A program made the translations under genes and the position numbers. 38,394 nt of DNA from CAYLYM01 sp964387645 (GTDB lineage: Bacteria; Calditrichota; Calditrichia; RBG-13-44-9): positions 1 through 38,394 of the forward strand of contig CAYLYM010000022.1 in the NCBI GenBank assembly GCA_964387645.1, given 5' to 3'. The notes under the pieces were generated by a model, which was not told the origin of the DNA, ran no database searches, and was given only the letters and a program-made list of their open reading frames with translations. This document shows positions 6,575 to 15,060 of this stretch, in pieces (within the stretch, counting starts at the first letter, position 1; each line of letters begins with the position of its first letter).

Positions 6575-8725
6575 ATGAGGCGTACGTTACTGAAAAGAAT
6601 TTTTTCCGGAGCTTTTTTTGGTCTTTTGGGAGGATTTTTAGTATGGTTTTTATCCCAGGTTTTATTTAAACAATTTTTCTTTCAGATCGAGGCACAAACT
6701 TACGACAAAAGAATGAGATTGATAACAGAACCCAGCGATCGGGTGATTGAAGATATCGTTATCATTGATGTAGATGAGCGCGCTATTGAAAAATTAGGCA
6801 GTTACCACCAATGGCCCCGAACATATTGGGAGCGTCTCATTAATTATTTAACATCTGAGGGTGCCTCCATAATTGGCATCGATTTTATTTTTGATCCAGA
6901 CCGACGGCATCCGGAAGAAGATCAAGCTTTCAAACGGGCTATTTTAGAATCCGGTATTGTTTGTTCAGCTCTCAATTTCTCACAGGCAGATCCTGATAAA
7001 TATAAACCTGTTATGACCAGAGAACCAGAAGGCTTAGAATACGAACAAATCATCCTTGATGTACCCGATTCATTATTGGAAAAGTTGCGTGGTCAAGAAC
7101 GGCTGGAACCCGGCGATCCCGGTTTTATAAATGCCAGTGCTACCGCAGGATTTGTTAATTTATTTCCTGACCCTGACGGTGTTCTGCGTCGAGTTCCATT
7201 ACTCCTGCGTTTTAACGACCATGCTTACCCTGCTTTTGCCTTCCAGATGATTCTGAAAGTACTAAATATAAAATCAATCGATTTTAATGAATCCACTTCT
7301 CAGATCATTCTTAAAACAAGTTCCAATAAAGAAATTGCCATCCCCGTGGATAAAGCCGTGCAAATGCTGATTTATTACGTCGGTTATTTCAAAAGCTTTC
7401 GGTATATTTCTTTTTACGATGTTCTTATGAAATTTACACCCGAGGGTTATTTTAAAAACAAAATTGTTCTTATCGGTTCGTCACTGCCAGGATTGTTTGA
7501 TCTTTGCTCCACTCCCCTACAGGGTAGCTTTCCTGGTGTCGAAGTCAACGCCAATATTTTATATCAAATTCTAAAAAATCGTTTCATTACACAGATGTCG
7601 GATTGGGCATATTTTGTGTTTGTTATGCTTATAGGATTCATTACCGGCATTTCACTTATTTTTTTTCGCCCAATCTGGAGTGTATTGTTTTCACTCTTTT
7701 TCATATTCATGCTTATTGTTGCGGGGGTGATGGCTCTGGAATCACAGGGTTACTGGCTTTATATTGTTGGACCTATGTTCACCATTGTTGTGGTTTTCGT
7801 TACAATTTCAATTTATCGTTATTCTTTTGAAGAAAAATATAAACGGCGGATTCGCAAAGTATTTTCACATTACGTTTCTTCATCTGTAGTAGATTTCATA
7901 TTAAAAAATCCGGAAAAAGTGAAATTGAGTGGCGAGCGAAAGATTTGCACAGTACTCTTTTCAGATATTGCTGGTTTCACAACACTCTCTGAACAATTAG
8001 ATCCGGAAAAATTGGTCACTTTACTTAACGAATATTTAACAGAAATGACCGATATTATTCTGGATAACAGGGGCATGCTCGATAAATACGAAGGCGATGC
8101 AATTATAGCCGTCTTTGGTGCGCCTGTTGAATTCCCGGACCATGCCGAAGCGGCATGCCAGTCGGCGCTGAAGATGCAAAGAAGATTGGCTGAATTACGT
8201 AAAGAATGGAAAAAGCAGGGCAAGCCCGAACTTTACGCTCGAATTGGAATCAACACAGGCGAAATGGTGGCGGGGAATATGGGATCCATCCACCACTTCG
8301 ATTACACGGTGATGGGCGATTCGGTAAACCTTGCTTCCCGGCTGGAAAGCGCCAATAAACTTTACGACACCGAAATCGTGATCGGAGAAAATACCTATAA
8401 TTTGGTGAGAGATAAGTTTATTACCCGGCCATTAGATTTACTCCGGGTTAAAGGAAAAAAGAAACCTGTCTTTATCTATGAATTAATAACATCTAAATTC
8501 GACGATCTGGATCCCGGGATCCAGCAGATGTTAAATCAGTATCAAAAAGGATTTGATCATTATTTGATGCGGAACTGGGAATGGGCCATGAATCACTTTC
8601 GTCAAGCGCTCCAAATCAAAAGCAATGATGGACCATCACGGTTGTATCTGCTAAGATGTCAGGAATTTCTGGAAAATCCACCAGGTGAAGATTGGGACGG
8701 TGTATTTGTAATGAAAAACAAATGA
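6575..8725 (+). CDS. CHASE2-domain class III adenylate cyclase (predicted class IIIb)
   Basis: A 716-residue membrane nucleotidyl cyclase. An N-terminal membrane helix at about 10-30 precedes a periplasmic CHASE2 sensor (about 38-335), then three helices (345-364, 367-386, 394-414) lead to the cytoplasmic cyclase domain at about 455-640. Both metal aspartates are present (D464 in LFSDIAGFTT and D508 in KYEGDAI), as are the transition-state residues N585 and R589. K504 and T578 occupy the purine-selecting positions; Lys/Thr is the class IIIb signature, pointing to ATP as substrate and, in characterised IIIb enzymes, bicarbonate stimulation. A tail of about 80 residues (RNWEWAMNHFRQALQ) looks like a TPR fragment. 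No cAMP receptor gene is in the window. Domains are firm; bicarbonate response is inference. Confidence 0.93.
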   Translation: MRRTLLKRIFSGAFFGLLGGFLVWFLSQVLFKQFFFQIEAQTYDKRMRLITEPSDRVIEDIVIIDVDERAIEKLGSYHQWPRTYWERLINYLTSEGASIIGIDFIFDPDRRHPEEDQAFKRAILESGIVCSALNFSQADPDKYKPVMTREPEGLEYEQIILDVPDSLLEKLRGQERLEPGDPGFINASATAGFVNLFPDPDGVLRRVPLLLRFNDHAYPAFAFQMILKVLNIKSIDFNESTSQIILKTSSNKEIAIPVDKAVQMLIYYVGYFKSFRYISFYDVLMKFTPEGYFKNKIVLIGSSLPGLFDLCSTPLQGSFPGVEVNANILYQILKNRFITQMSDWAYFVFVMLIGFITGISLIFFRPIWSVLFSLFFIFMLIVAGVMALESQGYWLYIVGPMFTIVVVFVTISIYRYSFEEKYKRRIRKVFSHYVSSSVVDFILKNPEKVKLSGERKICTVLFSDIAGFTTLSEQLDPEKLVTLLNEYLTEMTDIILDNRGMLDKYEGDAIIAVFGAPVEFPDHAEAACQSALKMQRRLAELRKEWKKQGKPELYARIGINTGEMVAGNMGSIHHFDYTVMGDSVNLASRLESANKLYDTEIVIGENTYNLVRDKFITRPLDLLRVKGKKKPVFIYELITSKFDDLDPGIQQMLNQYQKGFDHYLMRNWEWAMNHFRQALQIKSNDGPSRLYLLRCQEFLENPPGEDWDGVFVMKNK

Positions 8726-8885
8726 TTAAGACAAAAGATAAAAGACAAAAGAAAAAAGAACTAATAAAAAATAAAGAATGAATTGATTTTAAGAATATTA
8801 ATAAGCTTTTAATGATTGTGATAATTTTTATTGGTCTTGTTATGAATGAGTGGGCTATCGACAATATTTTCAGATAAATAGCTAT

Positions 8886-8940
8886 TCGTTAAGGAAGATG
8901 TGTAGCCAATGCTTTAAAGATGGGCTGTAGCTCTTTTTAA
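8886..8940 (+). repeat. 55-bp contig-end duplicate, left copy
   Basis: An exact 55-bp sequence ends immediately at the first N and recurs immediately after the last N (9041-9095). The perfect identity and position at both contig ends point to a de Bruijn k-mer overlap rather than a biological repeat. Confidence 0.9.
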
Positions 8941-9040
8941 NNNNNNNNNNNNNNNNNNNNNNNNNNNNNNNNNNNNNNNNNNNNNNNNNNNNNNNNNNNN
9001 NNNNNNNNNNNNNNNNNNNNNNNNNNNNNNNNNNNNNNNN
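8941..9040. other. 100-N scaffold gap
   Basis: Exactly 100 undetermined bases, the conventional placeholder for a gap of unknown size. Because the flanks are identical over 55 bp, the two contigs may in fact overlap with no sequence missing, or a tandem repeat may have been collapsed here. Confidence 0.95.
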
Positions 9041-9095
9041 TCGTTAAGGAAGATGTGTAGCCAATGCTTTAAAGATGGGCTGTAGCTCTTTTTAA
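9041..9095 (+). repeat. 55-bp contig-end duplicate, right copy
   Basis: Exact copy of 8886-8940, starting at the first base after the N-run. See the left copy for interpretation. Confidence 0.9.
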
Positions 9096-9291
9096 AATAG
9101 ACTCAAAAGAATAGAGTTTATTAATCGTTGAAATTTATCAAATACGATTTCTATGAAAGCCTTAGTTCGGGATTTCAATTCGTCATTCTACTTAATAATT
9201 GATAATAAAGACTCTACTTAAGGCGTAAACGATCTTATTTTTCAATAATCAAGCACTTTTGCTCGAGAAAAATTCTATCCAGGAAGGCCTT

Positions 9292-10020
9292 TCAAACAAT
9301 ATGGCGGGTAAAGAGGGGAACTGGATCATCCAGCGCCATTGGTTCCCGAATCCAGAAAGGTTCGGCATATTTCACACCAGCCATCCAGCCAAAATGTCGT
9401 GCACGAAATTCTATGGATTCCATAAACCATTTCGAGGAGATAAAAGTTTGTTGTTCAGGCCAATCAGGATTGAAAAATTGGGATTGATAAGCCTGTAACG
9501 CCTTGAATTTTGCTTCGAATTCCTCCGTAATATCGATAACGAAAGAAGGCGTAAATTCATATTTAGCCATATAATAGATAATCCGATAGGGCCTATGGGG
9601 CTCTAAATCTGGCAACATCTTTTGCAAACCGGCATAAAAACATCCCTCCGTTACAAGGTTACCTGCATAAACATGGTCGGGATGACGATCATCCGGATAA
9701 GGTGCAAATACCAAATCAGGTTTGAGATGACGCACTTCCCTCATAATTTTTTCCCGGTTTTGTACAGACACCTCGATATGACCATCAGGAATTTGCAAAT
9801 TTTTACGCAAATCGACTTGCAAAATTTGAGCAGCTTCAGTAGCCTCTTTATATCTTTGCTCAACACTTCCACGGCTGCCCATTTCACCCTCAGTCAGGTC
9901 GATTATCGCGGTTCGATAACCCATTTTTTTTAGTTTGAAAAGAGTTCCCCCACATCCTAATTCCACATCATCAGGATGGGCACCAAAAGCAACAACATCG
10001 ATTTTCGTATGATCACTCAT
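9292..10020 (-). CDS. bshB1: Bacillithiol biosynthesis deacetylase BshB1 (PIG-L family)
   Basis: Zinc-dependent deacetylase that converts GlcNAc-malate to GlcN-malate, the second step of bacillithiol synthesis. The 242-residue length matches the family. The AHPDD motif (H15, D17, D18) and the downstream HPDH motif (H113, H116) supply the zinc ligands H15, D18 and H116 and the general base D17. The subfamily pattern DLTEGEMGSRGS followed by RYKEATEAA, and PYPDDRHPDH, is characteristic of BshB1 rather than mycothiol or LPS deacetylases. It follows a class II amidotransferase by 45 bp and may share its transcript. bshA and bshC are not in the window. Confidence 0.93.
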   Translation of the reverse strand: MSDHTKIDVVAFGAHPDDVELGCGGTLFKLKKMGYRTAIIDLTEGEMGSRGSVEQRYKEATEAAQILQVDLRKNLQIPDGHIEVSVQNREKIMREVRHLKPDLVFAPYPDDRHPDHVYAGNLVTEGCFYAGLQKMLPDLEPHRPYRIIYYMAKYEFTPSFVIDITEEFEAKFKALQAYQSQFFNPDWPEQQTFISSKWFMESIEFRARHFGWMAGVKYAEPFWIREPMALDDPVPLFTRHIV

Positions 10021-10065
10021 TAACTAAGCTATTTATGGATTATGACAGTGGTTCTGGTCTTGAAC

Positions 10066-10869
10066 TCAATCATTCCTTAAAAAATTGAATTCCATATTTT
10101 TCAGTTCAATAATATCGAAAGCTGCTAATTTCACTTCACCTGGTCGAATGCAAACAATAAAATGATTTTCCGGGACTTCATTCCATCCTGGCTGATTGGT
10201 CACTTTTTCTGATGCAATAATTGTATTTTTATTCGTTTGATAATAGTACAGGGTGCGATTTCGCCTGAATCCTATAATATACTCACTATTTGTTAGTACA
10301 AAATTCAATGCTAAAAGATGTTGGTCCTCAGGTTTCACCATCTGCACCAATTGTCTGATGATATTATAAATGATATTCAAAACGCAATATAAATCGCAAT
10401 TATTATTCAACTCGAAAAATTTAAGGAAATATTTAAACAAAAATTCGCTATCAGTTGTCCCCTTTGTTTCAATGGCAATTTCCTTTGGTAATTTTTTAAT
10501 CAGTTTAGTTTTGAAAGAGTGAAGATCTGGAATATTTCCATTATGCATAAAAATCCAGTTCTTATGAACGAAAGGATGGGTATTTTCAAATCTAACCTCA
10601 CCGTAGGATTTTCGCCGTACATGGGCAAAAAGAAGGTCCGAATAAATTTTTCGAGCCTCTTTGATGAACATTTCATCTTTAAAAGCGGGCATAGCTCTCT
10701 TTATTAATTTCAGGCTACTTCCATCTCTGTAAGCAAAACCCCAACCGTCTGGATTTGGGCGCCGTGATTCGTCTTTTTTACTTTGCTTTAACAAACAGTT
10801 CTCAGATTCAATAAGCAAATGTGCTAAGGGAACTGGATTCGTTCCCCAAAATGCAAGAAACCGACACAT
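10066..10869 (-). CDS. Class II glutamine amidotransferase (YafJ/EgtC-like)
   Basis: A 267-residue stand-alone Ntn-hydrolase glutaminase. The nucleophile is C2 after processing of the initiator Met (MCRFLAFWG). The conserved glutamine-binding stretches are present: PDGWGFAY near 40-47, NTHPF, and FMHNGNIPDL. No synthase domain follows, as in the YafJ and EgtC families. EgtC hydrolyses a gamma-glutamyl bond in ergothioneine synthesis; nothing here proves that role. Being immediately upstream of bshB1 on the same strand (45 bp) suggests a link to low-molecular-weight thiol metabolism, but this is inference. Confidence 0.88.
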   Translation of the reverse strand: MCRFLAFWGTNPVPLAHLLIESENCLLKQSKKDESRRPNPDGWGFAYRDGSSLKLIKRAMPAFKDEMFIKEARKIYSDLLFAHVRRKSYGEVRFENTHPFVHKNWIFMHNGNIPDLHSFKTKLIKKLPKEIAIETKGTTDSEFLFKYFLKFFELNNNCDLYCVLNIIYNIIRQLVQMVKPEDQHLLALNFVLTNSEYIIGFRRNRTLYYYQTNKNTIIASEKVTNQPGWNEVPENHFIVCIRPGEVKLAAFDIIELKNMEFNFLRND

Positions 10870-11621
10870 TATAAACTAACCTTCTCTCAATTAAACTTTT
10901 CTATATAAAATTTTACATTACCTGGGAGATCTTTGCAAGTTAATAAATTTTTTTGTTAAATAGGCTTTGTATCTTAAAAATTTAGTTAATTTTATAAATA
11001 TTTTAAACCACTATTAACATAGTAATTTTTAAAGACCGTATTAAAATCAGTTTCTTACATACTATCTAAATTTTATTAATTTGTTTTGTAATGGTCAAGT
11101 ATTGTCTTATTGAAAAATGAATCATAGTCTAATCAAAAATTTAATTATTTATTATTTTGAAACTTTTAATTTAATCACAACATGGTAATGGAGTTGAATT
11201 TTTACAAGCCTTTAATTTTTCCGTCGATTAAAATCGGCAACTAACATTTTTCTCAAATCTTATAGAAGGGATTTCGATTAGTAATATAGCCATCGATTTT
11301 ATCGGTGGTACTGCAAGGAATTTTTCAATTGTTTTAGTTTTGTGATTAAGGGAAAAGACAGAAAAGTTGGGTTTTTAATTTAAGTTAAAACACTCTTAAA
11401 CTAGTTTAATCCTTAAATTCAATCTAGTAATGAATTAATAGATTTGCTACTAAGCATCTTTCAATTCGGTGATTTAATTATGAGAAATTAGATTTAATAA
11501 TATGTTAATTTTTTTATCAAAAAATGTATGATGGTGTCTCTAAAAATTTTTTTAAATTAGTTTCCTCTGTATTCTTTATTTTATGTAATAAAAGGAAGGT
11601 ATTTTTTTGATTTTACAAAAT
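10870..11621. other. Long AT-rich gap between phoU-like gene and amidotransferase
   Basis: A 752-bp region with no supportable open frame on either strand. It should hold the 3' end of the Na/Pi-PhoU transcript and the amidotransferase promoter. Its main structure is the pair of related hairpins at 11223-11308. Confidence 0.5.
11223..11308 (+). repeat. Pair of related hairpins (REP-like doublet)
   Basis: Hairpin 1 has arms GTCGATT (11223-11229) and AATCGGC (11232-11238). Hairpin 2 has arms CCATCGAT (11290-11297) and ATCGGTGG (11301-11308) around a TTT loop. Each has one G-T wobble. They share the core TCGAT...ATCGG and are about 50 bp apart. Neither is followed by a T-run. Confidence 0.5.
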
Positions 11622-12290
11622 TTAGCTTTTTGGTCTAAATCCAATTCGATCAAACGGATTTACAACACTGGTCGTGATATTACGCAAATGGGAATTAATT
11701 CTTTTAAGCCAGCGGAAATAAAGTGCTAATGAAACTGCATCACCTGAAGAAATTTCTTTATCTTCTTCTTTTACCAAACCCACAACTGCATTGTCGCAGG
11801 TTTTGTTAACCCAATTATACTGATCAAGCAATTGACGACCTAGTTGTACGTCTCCAGTTTGAAAACACTTTTTGGTTTGTAAAAAGTCATCTTCTACAGC
11901 TTTTTCTACTTTGGTTAAATCTTCTTCAAATTTTCCACCTAAAAGCCTCTTGGGATGGTTCATGGCCAGGTCTACAATATTTTTTGTATAATCACCAATT
12001 CTTTCAATATCGATAATTATGCTAATCAGAATGAGTCCTGAGGGAAGTTGCTCAGTGCCACTAACAGCCAGATGATTGAAGACATTCCGCCGAACTTCTC
12101 TTTCATATTTATTTACTTGCGAATCACTTTTACGAATATCCATTTCAATCTTGTTCTCATCGGTTTGGCGCAAAGACTTCCTTGCTGCTAAATACATTTC
12201 ACGGGTAATATCTAACATTTCATATGACCTTTGGTAGGCCTGATCCATTAAAGTACTTTTCCGGAATATAGCTAACCATTTTCTAAACAT
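11622..12290 (-). CDS. PhoU-domain protein paired with Na/Pi cotransporter
   Basis: A 222-residue all-helical protein built of two PhoU-like three-helix units. The first carries the metal-binding motif DIERIGDYTKNIVDL near 94-108. The equivalent site in the second unit is RWLKRINSHLRNITTS, where the usual acidic residues are replaced, so that site looks degenerate. It lies 10 bp after the Na/Pi cotransporter on the same strand, the common arrangement in which a PhoU-like protein modulates NptA-type transporters (in many bacteria the two are fused). No pst or phoBR genes are near. Role in restraining phosphate flux is inferred from family and context. Confidence 0.85.
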   Translation of the reverse strand: MFRKWLAIFRKSTLMDQAYQRSYEMLDITREMYLAARKSLRQTDENKIEMDIRKSDSQVNKYEREVRRNVFNHLAVSGTEQLPSGLILISIIIDIERIGDYTKNIVDLAMNHPKRLLGGKFEEDLTKVEKAVEDDFLQTKKCFQTGDVQLGRQLLDQYNWVNKTCDNAVVGLVKEEDKEISSGDAVSLALYFRWLKRINSHLRNITTSVVNPFDRIGFRPKS

Positions 12291-12300
12291 GTTAAACCCC

Positions 12301-13401
12301 TTATTTTAATAAGTAAATAAATAAGCCTGGTATAAGGAAAAAAACAATAATAACATATATTAGTGGAAACAATTTGTTTTTTGTAGCAAGTACAGAAAAT
12401 TTTTTTGCAAAAAATATTGGTACCATTTTTAATGGCCACCATACTATAATACCAGAAATATTAAACAAGAGATGTGAAAAAGCAACAATAATAGCAGATA
12501 AATTTTGTGTAACTAATGCTGCCAAGATGGCAGTTATGGTTGTTCCGATATTGGCCCCAAGAGTGTATGGAAAAATTTGCGACAAAGTAAGTAATCCCGC
12601 TCCTGCCATAGGTACCGCTAGTGACGTTGTTATAGAACTACTCTGAACCAAAACAGTCAACATAATTCCTACTAAAAAGGCACGTATCTGCGTTTTGAAA
12701 AGGAACCGATCGAACCAGGCTTCTGCTTTTTTCACTATCAAAACTTTTAGAGTATCAACCATTTTTTTTAAAGAAAAAAGCAGTAAAAAGAGTGCTAATA
12801 TCAGGTGCAACCATGGAATATTTCCTATCGAACTCACAAATTTATGAACAACTGGTTTTGTAATTACTTTTACTGGACTTAAAAAGGTTAAACCTCCAAT
12901 ATTTTGAAACTCTTCGCCTAAAAAGGTGGCAACATTCCCCAGATAATTAGTGAAATATTGTAAAGGAAATAAAACCAAAACCGACAGCATGTTAAAATAA
13001 TCGTGCACGATAGCAGCCGCAAAAGATCGCTGAAACTCTACACTTCTGTTAATCTGGGTCATTGCCGCAAGGGTATTGGTTACCGAGGTGCCAATATTTG
13101 CACCCATGATAATTGGTATTGCATTTTGAACGTTAAGAACACCTCCTGCCACCATTCCTACTACAATCGAAGTAGTAGAAGAAGAGGATTGAATTATCGA
13201 AGTAGCTAAAATTCCAATAAACAGACCAATAAATGGGTTGGTTGTGGTTTGGATAAGACCTTTAGCAAAATCTTTACCGAACAGCTTTAAAGATGTGCCC
13301 ATAAGCTCAAGACTGAAGAAAAAAACATATAGAAAAAAAACAAGAAAGATGAGATTAAAAACAAAGGGATGACGTTTATAAAATTTCTTGATCTTCTTCA
13401 T
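12301..13401 (-). CDS. Na+/phosphate cotransporter family protein (NptA/PNaS)
   Basis: A 366-residue inner-membrane transporter with the inverted-repeat architecture of the family. Each half contains the signature Q-S-S-S motif: QSSSSTTSIVVGMV at 71-84 and QSSSITTSLAVPM at 253-265. Each is followed by GANIGT (100-105 and 282-287). Around 8-9 membrane spans are apparent, starting at 14-33. It lacks the C-terminal PhoU domain found in fused NptA proteins; that partner is encoded by the next gene, 10 bp downstream. Predicted to take up inorganic phosphate, or to export it, with sodium. Confidence 0.9.
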   Translation of the reverse strand: MKKIKKFYKRHPFVFNLIFLVFFLYVFFFSLELMGTSLKLFGKDFAKGLIQTTTNPFIGLFIGILATSIIQSSSSTTSIVVGMVAGGVLNVQNAIPIIMGANIGTSVTNTLAAMTQINRSVEFQRSFAAAIVHDYFNMLSVLVLFPLQYFTNYLGNVATFLGEEFQNIGGLTFLSPVKVITKPVVHKFVSSIGNIPWLHLILALFLLLFSLKKMVDTLKVLIVKKAEAWFDRFLFKTQIRAFLVGIMLTVLVQSSSITTSLAVPMAGAGLLTLSQIFPYTLGANIGTTITAILAALVTQNLSAIIVAFSHLLFNISGIIVWWPLKMVPIFFAKKFSVLATKNKLFPLIYVIIVFFLIPGLFIYLLK

Positions 13402-13819
13402 AGTGCCCTTTCCAAAAATTTAGGCCATAAATATGATAAGATAATTTCGTGTTTGAAATAATTTTTTCACAAAATTTAAATTTGCTCAGAAAGATTTATT
13501 TAAAATGTTTTTTGGATCCATACCAACCACCATATTTAAAAATTTGTTTTTATTAATAATTTCACATAAGACAGGTAGTATTCAGGGTATTTTGATTTTA
13601 ATTACTGACCACTAATAATTTTTTTCTGAGCTAATGTAAAATTATTTCTAAAGCTGCAAGTTTGCACCCTGAAGAAAACGATTTAAATGCCTGATTAGTT
13701 TTTTTTGAATAACTAGAATTTATGTTCTTACGCGCTTTAGATTAGTAAGAATTCCAGTATATTACTCGATTGAATTTTGTGATTAACATTCCTTTTATTT
13801 TGCGGTGGAAGATTTTTAA
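13402..13819. other. Intergenic region between gamma-CA and Na/Pi cotransporter
   Basis: A 418-bp AT-rich gap with no supportable gene. It contains one perfect 7-bp inverted repeat, TTCTTAC (13725-13731) and GTAAGAA (13745-13751), with a 13-base loop. No T-run follows on the minus strand, so it is not an obvious terminator for the carbonic anhydrase gene. Confidence 0.45.
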
Positions 13820-14377
13820 TCAACTTTTGCTGTTCATTAAGTAGCCGTAAGTGAGCTGTTTGTAAGTATCAATAACTTTCCTGCAAAAAGCCTCGATTGC
13901 AGGCGTATATTCCTGAAGCCTGGTGAAATCTTCTGGATAACTAATGGTACTATTCGCGGGGACAACTTTTCGGGAGGGGATGGTAACCATTTCAACAACG
14001 GCATTGTGTAGTACTACAACATCCTTTTCCAAAAAAGCATTATAAACAACCGCATTAAATCCTATGAGACACCCGGTTTCAACAGTACACGGACCATGAA
14101 CAATGGCCCCATGAGTGATGGATACCTCGGGTCCAATATGAACAGATTTTCCTTTGGCAGAATGGATAATCACTCCATCCTGAATATTGCAATTTTCTTT
14201 TATAATAATAGGTAGAACTTTGCCATTTTCATCGACTTCATCAGCCCGGATGACTGCCATTGGGCCAATGAAACAGTTTGATTTAATTATTACATTGCCG
14301 ATGATGACAGCTGTCGGATGAACATAACTGGAAGCAGCAATCTGCGGCATGTCGCCATTAGTATTCGGTCCGATCAT
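13820..14377 (-). CDS. Gamma-class carbonic anhydrase-like hexapeptide protein
   Basis: A 185-residue left-handed beta-helix protein. The three zinc histidines of the gamma-CA family are all present: H72 (GVIIHS) and H89/H94 (THGAIVHG). The supporting active-site residues R44 and D46 (VIRADE) and Q66 and D67 (NIQDG) also match Cam/CamH. Related acetyltransferase-like proteins usually lose some of these, so carbonic anhydrase activity is plausible. A ribosome site GGGAG, 6 bases before the ATG, supports the start. It is the last gene of a minus-strand run after two small membrane proteins (97-bp gap). Confidence 0.85.
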   Translation of the reverse strand: MIGPNTNGDMPQIAASSYVHPTAVIIGNVIIKSNCFIGPMAVIRADEVDENGKVLPIIIKENCNIQDGVIIHSAKGKSVHIGPEVSITHGAIVHGPCTVETGCLIGFNAVVYNAFLEKDVVVLHNAVVEMVTIPSRKVVPANSTISYPEDFTRLQEYTPAIEAFCRKVIDTYKQLTYGYLMNSKS

Positions 14378-14474
14378 GCAATACTCCCAATTAAATGATC
14401 ATACTAAATATTTATTTTTTAAAGATTACAAATAAATGAATTAATTAAAAAGAAAAAAATAAAATATCCTTTAT

Positions 14475-15023
14475 CTAATTACGATTAGAATGAATTCTTC
14501 CCTTCAAAACCTCGGCAATTAAGTAAGGCAAATCCATAAACAAATCTTTTCGAGGATAATTCATCATCAATGAATATACACCTACTATAAAATAAATATT
14601 CATGTTTTTCGTTGTGAACGTCCACCAATAAAATATTACGCCTAAAAGAACAATAATTCCACCCATCAGCCAGATAATCCGTATGGGAGTCTTTAAATTA
14701 TTAACGACAAGTTGTGCCAGTTTTTTTTCATCACTTTCCGGATAAGTAATGGCTAATTTTTCAAGATAGACACGTAAAGCCCGTAGACTGAAATATTTTC
14801 GCTTTTCCCGAAAAATAAATATCGCCAGACCAAGAGCGAAGGCAAAACTGATCAAATCAATCGTAGTAAAATACGGGAGAGGTCTGGGAGATTCCCGAGT
14901 ACTCAGATGATGCAAAAATGACAATCCGTATAAAACAATACTTACCAGAAAAATAACTTGCCAGGTCAGTTTTATCTCCCGAAGAAATCTTTCGATATTT
15001 TTTTCTGTTTCCTTAAATAACAT
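14475..15023 (-). CDS. Small integral membrane protein, unknown function
   Basis: A 182-residue protein I do not recognise. Four hydrophobic segments are visible: about 18-40 (LTWQVIFLVSIVLYGLSFL), 53-71 (TIDLISFAFALGLAIFIF), 116-138 (IIWLMGGIIVLLGVIFYWW) and 144-158 (IYFIVGVYSLMMNYP). A cytosolic, lysine-rich stretch separates the second and third. AGGAG before the ATG supports the start. It follows the next membrane protein (15061-15918) by 37 bp, so the two are probably cotranscribed and may form a complex. Confidence 0.7.
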   Translation of the reverse strand: MLFKETEKNIERFLREIKLTWQVIFLVSIVLYGLSFLHHLSTRESPRPLPYFTTIDLISFAFALGLAIFIFREKRKYFSLRALRVYLEKLAITYPESDEKKLAQLVVNNLKTPIRIIWLMGGIIVLLGVIFYWWTFTTKNMNIYFIVGVYSLMMNYPRKDLFMDLPYLIAEVLKGRIHSNRN

Positions 15024-15060
15024 TATTGTTCTCCTCTGTGTATTTCAAGGCTTTTTTATC

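Larger units (their letters stand above)
8726..9291. other. Convergent intergenic region containing a scaffold gap
   Basis: This stretch lies between the cyclase (plus) and bshB1 (minus) stop codons. It begins with a purine-rich A/G tract (about 8724-8762), continues with AT-rich sequence, contains the N-run at 8941-9040 with its flanking duplicate, and ends without a recognisable gene. A GGGC-TGTA-GCTC hairpin followed by T5 in the duplicated tract could serve as a weak terminator. Confidence 0.6.

Noticed and set aside
8917..8940. tRNA-like 5' end (GGGCTGTAGCTC) beside the scaffold gap
   Set aside because: The D-arm and T-arm do not follow; the sequence runs into T5 and A/T-rich text and there is no GGTTCGA block.
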